Source: CBDCWQ01 sp965223435 (lineage in GTDB: Bacteria; Myxococcota; Kuafuiibacteriia; Kuafuiibacteriales; Kuafuiibacteriaceae). From it: 64,000 nucleotides of DNA. The notes below the pieces were generated by a model. The model saw only the letters and a list, made by a program, of their open reading frames with translations. It did no database searches and was not told where the DNA came from. Of this stretch, positions 1-7,823 are shown in pieces. The stretch lies in the NCBI GenBank assembly GCA_965223435.1, contig CBDCWQ010000021.1:248001-312000 (forward strand), written 5' to 3'. Position numbers and translations under genes: made by a program. Position 1 is the first letter of the stretch. Each line of letters starts with the position of its first letter.

Positions 1-388
1 TCAACCGGATGTACAACGGCCGTTCCGGCGGGCGGGGACCAACCACGGTGAACGCGACGTCTTCCGGGGACCGAAGTTCGCCATTCATATTGGAAAAGGC
101 CGCGGTCCACGCGGTGTTGGCGTCGTTGCTGAGAAATTGTTGGTAGCGGTCTTGACCGATGTCGGACACCCTCCGTCGGCAGATGACGGGTCGGTTCCAC
201 GAGGTTGAGCAACACGTGCACCGGTAGACCAGCCATACGTCGATTCGGTGACCGTTTGCGTTGACACGAAAACGATCGGTGGACGCGAAGCCACGGATAT
301 CATGACAGCGCGCGCAACGTCGCATCACTTTTGGGGTTTCTAAGGGAATAATGCGCCAACAAACCTGGGCGCCTCCGTGTTGTTCCAC
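1..388 (-). CDS. DUF1062 family protein, C-terminus beyond the left edge
   Basis: Translated on the minus strand, this reads like the DUF1062 family: an early CARC pair (about residues 25-28), then FRVNANGHRIDVWLVYRC followed by CTCC (about 57-60) and TSWN. Two CxxC pairs suggest a small zinc-ribbon-like fold. The function of the family is unknown. A GTG at 388 gives MEQHGGAQVCWRIIP, which matches where relatives begin. The frame is open to a stop near 485, and the first ATG is at 325, so the start is uncertain. The gene runs off position 1. It lies beside a dead corA remnant transcribed the same way. The family call comes from remembered motif pattern, not a search. Confidence 0.72.
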   Translation of the reverse strand, partial: MEQHGGAQVCWRIIPLETPKVMRRCARCHDIRGFASTDRFRVNANGHRIDVWLVYRCTCCSTSWNRPVICRRRVSDIGQDRYQQFLSNDANTAWTAAFSNMNGELRSPEDVAFTVVGPRPPERPLYIRL

Positions 389-733
389 GGCAACCTCCAC
401 AGTGGGGAGGCTCTGCAAAAGATGGCGAGCGTCGTCGGAGGGACGTCGAGACCCAGCCTGGTTTTCGACTTGTATATTCCCGTTCTAGAGTCGATGAGAC
501 TCTACGCGGTTTGCCGGTTCTCTTCGTTCGGCGTCGACCTCGACAGTCTCATGCGCACCTCCCCGTAGGCTACGCAATATGCGAGCCAGATAGTGCAGCG
601 GGGCGCTTTGGACGCCCCCGATTCATGCATGACTGTGAGGTTGCCTACGACATGGGTCCTGGAAATAGACTTTGTACAAAACGTGACACAGTCCGTCAAG
701 TGGAACGTCTTTGGGCCGGGAGCGGGACGCTGT
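389..733. other. Non-coding or decayed stretch
   Basis: About 345 bp between the DUF1062 start and the truncated corA remnant. Short open frames exist on both strands but none looks like a protein or carries a convincing ribosome site. The second transmembrane segment expected after the CorA GMN motif should lie here and is absent in all frames I checked, so this is probably eroded sequence. Confidence 0.4.
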
Positions 734-1254
734 TCATTCGGTCTTACAGCTTCGAAGGTTCATGCCAAACACGGATGCGATGGCCGTGAGCGGCAGGAAA
801 AGGGCGGCCAAGAGGTTCAAACGTTGCCCGGCTTCGGCAAGCTTCGAAGAAATCTTGGCCTGGGTCTCTCCTTGCTCTGCAATTTCGTACTCGAGTGCAT
901 GTTTGGCTTCGGTGTTGAGAAGCTCCGCAGCCCGTTCTATTTCTCCGGCGCGGTCTCTCAGCAAGATCAAGAGTCGGTCTTCTTTGACGGCGTTGCGCCC
1001 AGCGTGCAGGACTTCGTGCACGTGTTTGATGGCTCGGACAATCGGGGTGGAGCGGCGTCGGTTTTCCATTCGCCGATCGGGCTTCGCCAAAAGAGGACCC
1101 CGCGGCGTTCTGGCACGCCCGGCTTGGGGAGCTCGTGGAGGACCAAGAGCAGGTGGCCATCATGGACCATGGCCCGCTGCCGCCCTGCGGTTTCACCGAG
1201 TCGCCGAACGAATACTTCTGGGAGTTCCCAATTGGAGGGCACAATCGAAGGCAT
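734..1254 (-). pseudogene. corA: CorA-type magnesium transporter remnant, frameshifted and truncated
   Basis: CorA proteins are inner-membrane Mg2+ channels with a cytoplasmic N-domain, two C-terminal helices and a GMN motif between them. The N-terminal part reads from an ATG at 1254 (AAAGGTG just upstream) through LLLVLHELPKPGVPERRG to about 1060. The reading then moves to another frame, giving a coiled region and the first membrane helix LLAALFLPLTAIASVFGMNL with the GMN signature. A stop follows at 734, with no second helix. One frame change plus loss of the last helix makes a functional channel very unlikely. A whole CorA is over 300 aa; about 170 residues remain here. Confidence 0.75.
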
Positions 1255-1356
1255 GATGACACCTTTAGCAGGGAAGTGGGGCAATTGGGTGTTGTCAGGG
1301 TGGCAGGTTTGATGGAATAGGGAGTCTCCCTAGAGGGGAGAAAGAGGGGCATTTCA

Positions 1357-1863
1357 GTGGGTTTATTCGATTTTGTGAAGGGTGTTGGGGATTCTCTGTT
1401 CGGACCGGACGAAGAAGAATTGGCCAAGCAGAAGCAAGCTGAGCTGGATGCAGCGGCGGCCAAAGAGGCCGAGAATCTTCGCGTGGCTCAAGGGTTACGT
1501 TCGTTGGTGGACGACATGGATCTGGGTACCGACAATTTGGTGGTCGAGTACAACGAAGGGGCGGTGGTCTTGACGGGCACGGTTCCCTCCCAGGCTCACC
1601 GAGAAAAGCTGGTGTTGCTTCTGGGAAACATCGATCGGGTTGTGCAGGTGGATGACCAGCTCGAAGTGGCGCAGCCCGAGCCCGAAGCGTCTTTTTACGT
1701 GGTGCAGAAGGGCGACTCTTTGTCCAAGATCGCCAAGACCCACTACGGTGATTACCAAAAGTATCCGGCCATTTTTGAAGCCAACCGACCGATGCTTGTT
1801 CATCCAGACAAGATCTATCCGGGGCAGACCTTACGGATTCCGCCCAAAGAGGCGGTCGCTTAG
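1357..1863 (+). CDS. lysM: BON-LysM protein, Kbp/YgaU type
   Basis: A 168-aa protein with the two-domain layout of E. coli YgaU/Kbp (149 aa): an N-terminal MGLFDFVKGVGDSLFG typical of the family, a BON domain (about residues 45-105, with LTGTVPSQAHREKLVLLLGN) and a C-terminal LysM domain (about 112-165, YVVQKGDSLSKIAKTHYGD ending PGQTLRIP). E. coli Kbp binds potassium and is cytoplasmic; no signal peptide is visible here either. The start is a GTG at 1357, preceded by AGAGGGG. The gene is followed by 130 bp and then alr on the same strand. An Ala/Glu-rich helical stretch (residues 20-45) sits between the N-terminus and BON. Confidence 0.9.
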   Translation: MGLFDFVKGVGDSLFGPDEEELAKQKQAELDAAAAKEAENLRVAQGLRSLVDDMDLGTDNLVVEYNEGAVVLTGTVPSQAHREKLVLLLGNIDRVVQVDDQLEVAQPEPEASFYVVQKGDSLSKIAKTHYGDYQKYPAIFEANRPMLVHPDKIYPGQTLRIPPKEAVA

Positions 1864-1995
1864 CCCCTTGGCTCACTGCGTGTGCAACCACGTCAGCGCG
1901 TTGCTTCGATGGGCGTACTTCGTGGACGACGGAATGAACCGTTTTGACCGCGTGTTCTTGATAGGCCTGCCTGCTTTCCGAGCGGGGCGGGGGCC

Positions 1996-3195
1996 ATGGC
2001 TTCGCGGGGCACACCGATGATGGGCGAGGTTTTTGAGGACGAGCGCATTCGGGTCCGGCCTACGACTGCCTACGTCGACTTGGAGGCGCTTCGCTACAAC
2101 CTTTCAGCGGTTCGAAAACGGGTCGAAACGGCCCGAATCATGGGGATCGTCAAAGCCAACGCCTATGGCCACGGCTTGGTGCGAACGGCCCAGGAGCTTC
2201 TTCGTTTTGGGGCCGACGAGCTCGGTGTGGCCTTTTTGGAAGAGGGCATCATGCTCCGAAGAGCCGGCATCCAGGCGCCCATCCTGGTGCTGGGCGGGCT
2301 CATCGGCAACCAGATCGTACATTTTTTGGAGTATGACCTCAGCATCACGGCTTCGTCGCCGCACAAGCTGACTCAGATCGAAGAAGCCGCAGAGGCGCTG
2401 GGGCGACGGGCCAAGGTTCATCTCAAGGTGGACACCGGCATGGGCCGGATCGGTATCCATTGGGAGACGGCCCCCCGGCTTTTGGCGCAAGCGGTGAAGG
2501 TGCAGCATTGCGACATTCTTGGTGTATTTTCTCATTTTGCATCGTCTTATGCCAAGGACCGCGCCTATACGCGCCTTCAGCTTGAGCGTTTCTTAGAAGT
2601 ACTCGACTTTTTCCGAAAGCGCTCCGTCCCCACGCCGCCTCGGCACATTGCGAATTCCGGCGCGATTCTCCAACACCCCGACACCTTCTTTGAAATGGTT
2701 CGGCCGGGCCTGATGCTCTACGGTGTCTACCCTTCCCCCGAGGTGGAGCGTTCGGTCCGGTTGAAACCCGTTCTTTCTCTGAAGACGCGCGTGGTCTATT
2801 TCAAAGTGGCGAGGCGAGGATGCTCGGTCAGCTACGACCAGACGTGGACGGCCTCTGAGAACACCCGCGTGGTCACATTGCCCGTGGGCTACGGGGACGG
2901 GTACCTACGAGGTTTGTCCGGCAAAGGCCGGGTGTTGATCCATGGCGTGCGTCACCCGGTGATCGGGCGGATCACGATGGATGCCACGATGGTCGATATT
3001 GGCGCCCACAGCGCATACAACGGCGATGACGTGACGCTTTTGGGTCGGGATGGCTCCGAGGAAATACGGGTGGAGGATCTCGCCGGTTGGCTTGGGACGA
3101 ATCCCTACGAGGTGCTCACCCTGATCAACACCCGGGTGCCACGCTGTTATGGCGGCTTGCCCACGCCGGTTCCTCATGGGAGCGTGGACCGGTGA
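1996..3195 (+). CDS. alr: Alanine racemase
   Basis: A PLP-dependent enzyme that interconverts L- and D-alanine, supplying D-Ala for peptidoglycan. The 399-aa length fits the family. The PLP lysine is in GIVKANAYGHG (K53) and the second catalytic base is the tyrosine of SVSYDQTW (Y280). GRITMDATMVDIG and VGYGDGY are further family motifs. The ATG at 1996 gives a slightly long N-terminus; ATGs at 2017 and 2020 are alternatives before the conserved RPTTAYVDLEALRYN. No signal peptide is evident, so it is probably cytoplasmic. The stop is five bases from a 150-bp palindromic repeat. Confidence 0.96.
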   Translation: MASRGTPMMGEVFEDERIRVRPTTAYVDLEALRYNLSAVRKRVETARIMGIVKANAYGHGLVRTAQELLRFGADELGVAFLEEGIMLRRAGIQAPILVLGGLIGNQIVHFLEYDLSITASSPHKLTQIEEAAEALGRRAKVHLKVDTGMGRIGIHWETAPRLLAQAVKVQHCDILGVFSHFASSYAKDRAYTRLQLERFLEVLDFFRKRSVPTPPRHIANSGAILQHPDTFFEMVRPGLMLYGVYPSPEVERSVRLKPVLSLKTRVVYFKVARRGCSVSYDQTWTASENTRVVTLPVGYGDGYLRGLSGKGRVLIHGVRHPVIGRITMDATMVDIGAHSAYNGDDVTLLGRDGSEEIRVEDLAGWLGTNPYEVLTLINTRVPRCYGGLPTPVPHGSVDR

Positions 3196-3200
3196 ACTGG

Positions 3201-3350
3201 TCTAAACAGGAACGCACAAGTTCGAAGCCAGGTGCTAGGCAAAGCCGGGCCCGAGGAGCCAAGGGAGCGTACACGGAAGTACGTGAGCCGGCACCGCAGG
3301 GTCCAATGCCGCATAGTGCCTGGATCCGGACTTGTGCGTTTCTGTTTAGA
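3201..3350. repeat. 150-bp imperfect palindromic element
   Basis: The outer arms 3201-3237 and 3314-3350 are reverse complements at about 31 of 37 positions (both begin tctaaacag when read inward). Several mismatches would be G-U pairs in RNA. The centre also folds around gcgtac...gtacgtgag. It resembles the structured intergenic repeats scattered in deltaproteobacterial genomes (from memory, not searched). It begins five bases after the alr stop, and its right half contains the start codon of the next gene. No second copy was noticed in the window. Confidence 0.8.
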
Positions 3351-3752
3351 GTTGGATTGCTGGCGTGGGTCCTGGTGTTGGTGAATGTGTCCTCGGCGCA
3401 TGCCATCGAGGTCCAGCTTCGCACTGAGTTTGGCGTGAGTGATGGGTTTGACACCGTGTGGGGCAGAGTCATGCGCTTTGGGCTGCGAGATTCACTCGCA
3501 ACCGATGAAGATCTTCGCAAGTTCCCAGAACGCGTCCGACTGGTATCCCACGATCGCGATCTTGGACTTATCAAGCTGGAGATCCAGCAAAAGGGGGCTT
3601 ATCCCTTTGTGCTTCACCTGGTGGATGAACGGCCCCATGCCCCCAAAGGGCGCACCTCGATTGTGCTTCGGGGTTCAGGCAGCTCGAGGGCCTCTCTTGA
3701 GCGCTTCACAAAACTTGTGACCGACGTTGCGCGGGGTGTAAACACGCAGTGA
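3306..3752 (+). CDS. Small secreted protein, signal peptide partly repeat-encoded
   Basis: A 148-aa protein of unknown function. The N-terminus has a signal peptide with hydrophobic core VGLLAWVLVLVNVSSAHA, probably cut after AHA (about residue 33). The mature part is about 115 residues, beta-rich looking, with no cysteines in the visible core and no family I recognise. Its first 15 residues (MPHSAWIRTCAFLFR) are encoded by the right arm of the palindromic repeat, so the element appears to have donated the start codon and the positive N-region. The stop overlaps the rhomboid start (GTGA at 3749-3752), so the two are probably translated together. The rhomboid may act on, or with, this exported product; that is inference. 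Confidence 0.65.
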   Translation: MPHSAWIRTCAFLFRVGLLAWVLVLVNVSSAHAIEVQLRTEFGVSDGFDTVWGRVMRFGLRDSLATDEDLRKFPERVRLVSHDRDLGLIKLEIQQKGAYPFVLHLVDERPHAPKGRTSIVLRGSGSSRASLERFTKLVTDVARGVNTQ

Positions 3753-5656
3753 CTGCAGAGCAGATTTCAAGTCGTGGCGGCCAAGTTTTTTCGCTGAAAC
3801 CGTTGCGTCTGTGGTCGCGCCCCATCATCTTGCTCTTCGTGTGCGCGAGCGTATTTCTCGCGGTGGTTTCTCGGCGTATGCTGCTGCGCGAGGATGGGGG
3901 TGGCTCTCGGTTCATCCTCCTTGTCGCAGTGGTTGCGGCCGCTTTTGTCGTCGGGGCGGCGATTTTGCGGGCTCGCCGCTCGAGTCTCTGTATACGGTTG
4001 TTGCCTGACCGTTTGGTGCTCCCTCAGCGCTTGGGATTGGCTTCTGGCTTCGAACTTCCCTATCGGGAGATGACCAAGCTGGTTTTACAAGACCATCGCA
4101 ATCCTGCTTACCTTCTGTTCGGCGGACCGCGGGGTGATTTTGTGTTTGCCCTGAAGGCCTTTTCCGAACCGCAAGCTGCGTATGCCCTGCACAACGAGGT
4201 CCGAGAGCGCGTTCGTGCCTTTCTTCCTCGCGGTGAAGATCGGATACGGGTCTTCGACGAACAGAGCAAGATGGCCGCTACCCAAGAGGTGCACAGCCTT
4301 CGTGGGGCCGCCATTGTGTTTTGGGCGCTGATGGTTGTCTACTTGCTTCAATTTTTCGGGAGCGCCTTCGACGGCCCTGAAGATGGGCTTCCCCTTCTGC
4401 TTGTGCGTCTGGGGGCCAATTCTTTGGAGCTGGTTCGTGATGGGCAGTGGTTTCGTCTGGTGTCGGCAAATTTTCTGCACGCCAACTATTTTCACCTCGG
4501 ACTGAACGCGCTTGGCATCTTGACTTTGGGCATTGCTATCGAGCGTCTCTTGGGCACAACCGCTTTTTTCGCGGTGTATCTGTTTTCGGGGCTCACGGGG
4601 GCTGCGGCCTCAGCATTTCTTGGGCCGGCCGAACTTTCGGTCGGGGCATCGACAGCGGTGTTTGGTCTCCTCGGTGCCTTTGCGTGGATCAACTTGCGGC
4701 ATCGCACCCAGACACCGCCAAGATTCAGGCCTTCAGGCCATTGGTGGCTGCTGGTGGTGGTTCTCAGTGGGGTTCTGGCGATGGCCTTTCCCTTGGTCAC
4801 CGACAACATGGCTCATCTTGGCGGTTTTGTCGGCGGTCTTTTGGTGTGTATTCTGCTTGTTCCCTCGCGGGTGCAGCTCCCCTTGGTGAAAACGCCGGCT
4901 TGGACCGCACTTTTCGCCCGCCTTTTGGGAGCAGTTACGGTGGTGGGGCTGTTGTGTGCGGTTGTGCATTATATCAAGGACCCCGCGGGGGACCGGGAAA
5001 AAGTGTTCACAAACTTGGTCGCCTCGAAGGACACCCACCCGCTCCTTTTGAACAATATCGCTTGGGTCTTGGCCACCCGACCGGACACCACGCCCGACGG
5101 ACTCCACATGGCCAAGGAAGCGGCTGAGAAGGCTTTGACCCGCACTGTAGACGCCAAGGAGCGACCCACTGTTTCCGATACCTTGGCGACGGTGATGTAT
5201 CGGCTCGGAAAGTTCGACCGAGCCATCGATCTCGAAATGGATGCCCTCCATTCCAGAGACGATCGTTTTCTTGCCTCTCAGCTTGCAAGGTTTCTTCTGG
5301 CGCGCGTCGAAGCCAAAGGCACGCTGGTCTTCGAAGAAGACTACCCGGGCACGCTGCACCTGCGCTTGACACGGCAAGGCCCCAAACGAAGCCCCACGCT
5401 TTCAGTGGAGCTCAGCCAGCCACTCAACCACTCCTTGGTCGTGCACGCGGTGGCGGTATTCGAAGAAAAATCGGTCGGCCTATTGAGAGCCCAGATCCCT
5501 CCCACGCCCGCCGGTGTGCACTTGCTTGAAGCGCCAAACAAAGTGCTGTCCAGGCAGTGGCCAGATGGAACGGAGCTTGTGGTGGGTGTGGTGAAACGCG
5601 GCGACGATGACTGGAAATCTTGGCCGATGGACAAGACCGCACTGTCTTTGCCTTAG
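3749..5656 (+). CDS. Rhomboid-family intramembrane serine protease with TPR-like tail
   Basis: A 635-aa inner-membrane protein. Residues 1-160 hold two hydrophobic helices and a soluble PH-like segment. Residues 185-400 are the rhomboid core, with NFLHANYFHLGLNALG (the H..N region), the nucleophile in GASTAVFG (S301) and the partner histidine in MAHLGGFVGG (H356), so the catalytic dyad is present. After the last helix, residues 420-500 look like TPR repeats (NNIAWVLATRPDTTPDGLHM, then KFDRAIDLEMDAL), followed by a beta-rich end. Rhomboids cleave membrane-spanning substrates. The next two genes encode exported proteins with a C-terminal helix, plausible substrates but unproven. The GTG start overlaps the previous stop. 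Confidence 0.88.
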   Translation: MTAEQISSRGGQVFSLKPLRLWSRPIILLFVCASVFLAVVSRRMLLREDGGGSRFILLVAVVAAAFVVGAAILRARRSSLCIRLLPDRLVLPQRLGLASGFELPYREMTKLVLQDHRNPAYLLFGGPRGDFVFALKAFSEPQAAYALHNEVRERVRAFLPRGEDRIRVFDEQSKMAATQEVHSLRGAAIVFWALMVVYLLQFFGSAFDGPEDGLPLLLVRLGANSLELVRDGQWFRLVSANFLHANYFHLGLNALGILTLGIAIERLLGTTAFFAVYLFSGLTGAAASAFLGPAELSVGASTAVFGLLGAFAWINLRHRTQTPPRFRPSGHWWLLVVVLSGVLAMAFPLVTDNMAHLGGFVGGLLVCILLVPSRVQLPLVKTPAWTALFARLLGAVTVVGLLCAVVHYIKDPAGDREKVFTNLVASKDTHPLLLNNIAWVLATRPDTTPDGLHMAKEAAEKALTRTVDAKERPTVSDTLATVMYRLGKFDRAIDLEMDALHSRDDRFLASQLARFLLARVEAKGTLVFEEDYPGTLHLRLTRQGPKRSPTLSVELSQPLNHSLVVHAVAVFEEKSVGLLRAQIPPTPAGVHLLEAPNKVLSRQWPDGTELVVGVVKRGDDDWKSWPMDKTALSLP

Positions 5657-5745
5657 CCGGAGGCGTGGGTCTTTATGTGTGGGGAGGTGGGAGGTTGTCG
5701 AAGGCCCTATAGACCGCCTCAAGCCTGTGGTATTCCTGGCGCCGA

Positions 5746-7779
5746 ATGATGTCTGGAGCCCGTCGCGCCGTTCTTTTGTTGCCATTCTTCTTCATGAGCC
5801 TAGACGCCGGAATCGTTCATGGTGCGACCTGGGTCGTGACCCACGGAGGGAACGATGGACCGAACACCCTAAGAGCTGCCGTCGCCGCAGCTGTCCCGGG
5901 CGATCGAATCGTGTTTGGCGTTCGCAGGGTCGATCTCCGTGACGCTGAGATCGTGTTGGCCAAGGACCTCGTGATTGAGGGCAACGGCGCGGTTACAGTC
6001 TCGGCTTATCAGGGGGGAGCACGTCATTTTACCATTGCCGAGAACGCCAGCGTTCATCTTCGTGGTGTCATCTTGACGGGCGGTCAGGGCGATCACGGTG
6101 GTTCCATTCGGCTCGATGGGAAACTCTTGGCAGAAAATTGCACGTTTCGATGGAACACGGCAACGATGGGAGGGGGGGCGTTGTTTATCGGTGCTACCGG
6201 GACGGCAACGATTACGGGCTCCACGTTCAACAACAACTTGGCCTATGAATCTACTGGCGGTGCGATCAAAACGGAAGGTCGCTTAACGATTGCCAATACT
6301 ACGCTCCATGAGAATGAGTCAATGGTGCCCTTCGATACCTACGACGTACCACCTGCAGGAGGCGGTGCGATCCACGTCCTTGATACCGCTCAGGACACAC
6401 TGATTGTGAGCACAACCATCACCAATAATCGCGCCGTCGATCGGTCTACGGCCTGGAATGGAAGTGGGATACTTATCGAAGGCGACAGTGTCGTTCGGGT
6501 ACGAAACATTCTTATGCAAGGAAATTTGCCATCGATTTTTCGCGATCAAGGTGGCGACATTCATGGTACAGCCGTGTCGCTGGACTACAACTACGTGGAG
6601 AGTCAACACACCGACTTTGTCGGCGAAACCACGCATAACCGAAACAGTGTGGACGCTGGGGATGGATGGGACGAACTCGAGCTCCATCCTTTGAAGGACA
6701 ACGGTGGTCCGACGCAGACGAGGGCACCCCTGGGCGATAGCCCGGTATTCGGAGCCGGGGATTGCACGCCCATTCCTGGACTTCCGGTAACCCGAGATCA
6801 AAGAAACATGCCCCGGTACCCGGGCCCTGGCTGCGACATGGGTGCCTTCGAGCATTTCACGGGTATGACTTCTTCCCGCCTCAGCATTGAACCCCCTGGG
6901 CTTGTGTGCGCATCGGGGGGGACCAAACTCGAAGTGGCCGCGGACTTCGACGGAGACGATGTCGCAAAGGACGACGAAATCTTTGAAACCCATTTCGTAT
7001 GTCACGGTGCTGACGACGACAACACCGCAAGGTCGCTCATTCGAACGCAAACGAGTACGTCGTGTGCGCACGGCGGCACCGATGTCCTCTTCGGTCTAGA
7101 CGATGGCGATGCGCCCGGAACCGCAAAAGATGCAGAACTCGACGACTCGGAGGTGGACACCATCGTCTCGCTCTGCACCCGTGAGAATGACACGGGTCCC
7201 CCGCCGGGTCCCATACCAGCGAGCCTGATCCGGACCAGTACAATCTCATCCGGTCAGGAATGCGAACATGGTGGGGTGCGGTTCGAAGCTGGTCTAGACG
7301 ACGGTGGCGCATCTGGAACCGGAGGAGACGGAGAACTTGACACCTCGGAGGTTGATGCCGTCGCCTTGTTTTGCATCGCCGAGGTCGACACGCTCCCTCT
7401 GCCGATTTCAGCGCCGGCAAGCCTCATCCGGACCAGTACAATTTCACCGGGGCAGGAATGTGAGCACGGTGGCGTTCGGATCGAAACGGGTCTCGATGAT
7501 GGCGAAAACGGTGGCGTCGCGGACAACAGCGCTCTCGAGGATGGCGAAGTCGACGCATCGACTCGAATTTGCAATGCAACCGCCAAGACCTCGCCTGACA
7601 AGGATACAAATCATCAAAAGGACGACCCTGATCAAATGAATGATGAGGGGCAAGGATGCACCCATACGCAGGGTGGGTTTCGGATTCCGTGGTACGACCT
7701 CCTGAGCATTTCGGTTGCCATCGTTTTCATTCGTCGACGGATTCGCTCCAAGACAATGGTGCAGATTTCACGCCTATGA
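5746..7779 (+). CDS. Secreted beta-helix protein with DUF7151-like repeats and C-terminal anchor (copy 1)
   Basis: A 677-aa exported protein. A signal peptide ends near VHG (residue 26). A right-handed beta-helix of the polymorphic outer-membrane type follows (about 30-370), with GGGALFIGATGTATITGSTF and GGAIKTEGRLTIANT turns, ending in PGCDMGAFEHF, the usual close of 'choice-of-anchor' beta-helices. Four repeats of about 60 residues follow (370-610), each with SLIRT..., CEHGG and a D/E-rich GELD.SEVD loop that resembles DUF7151. The tail has a lone Cys (GQGC), a hydrophobic helix and RRRIRSK, a three-part layout like MYXO-CTERM or GlyGly-CTERM sorting tags. An ATG at 5749 is an alternative start. 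It lies downstream of the rhomboid gene. Confidence 0.8.
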   Translation: MMSGARRAVLLLPFFFMSLDAGIVHGATWVVTHGGNDGPNTLRAAVAAAVPGDRIVFGVRRVDLRDAEIVLAKDLVIEGNGAVTVSAYQGGARHFTIAENASVHLRGVILTGGQGDHGGSIRLDGKLLAENCTFRWNTATMGGGALFIGATGTATITGSTFNNNLAYESTGGAIKTEGRLTIANTTLHENESMVPFDTYDVPPAGGGAIHVLDTAQDTLIVSTTITNNRAVDRSTAWNGSGILIEGDSVVRVRNILMQGNLPSIFRDQGGDIHGTAVSLDYNYVESQHTDFVGETTHNRNSVDAGDGWDELELHPLKDNGGPTQTRAPLGDSPVFGAGDCTPIPGLPVTRDQRNMPRYPGPGCDMGAFEHFTGMTSSRLSIEPPGLVCASGGTKLEVAADFDGDDVAKDDEIFETHFVCHGADDDNTARSLIRTQTSTSCAHGGTDVLFGLDDGDAPGTAKDAELDDSEVDTIVSLCTRENDTGPPPGPIPASLIRTSTISSGQECEHGGVRFEAGLDDGGASGTGGDGELDTSEVDAVALFCIAEVDTLPLPISAPASLIRTSTISPGQECEHGGVRIETGLDDGENGGVADNSALEDGEVDASTRICNATAKTSPDKDTNHQKDDPDQMNDEGQGCTHTQGGFRIPWYDLLSISVAIVFIRRRIRSKTMVQISRL

Positions 7780-7823
7780 GCCTTATAGACCACCTTAAGC
7801 AATCTATCGTATATGTTGAGCCT

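Noticed and set aside
744..1463. 239-codon minus-strand frame over the CorA region
   Set aside because: Ser/Arg-rich translation with no similarity; the CorA motifs are in the other two minus frames.
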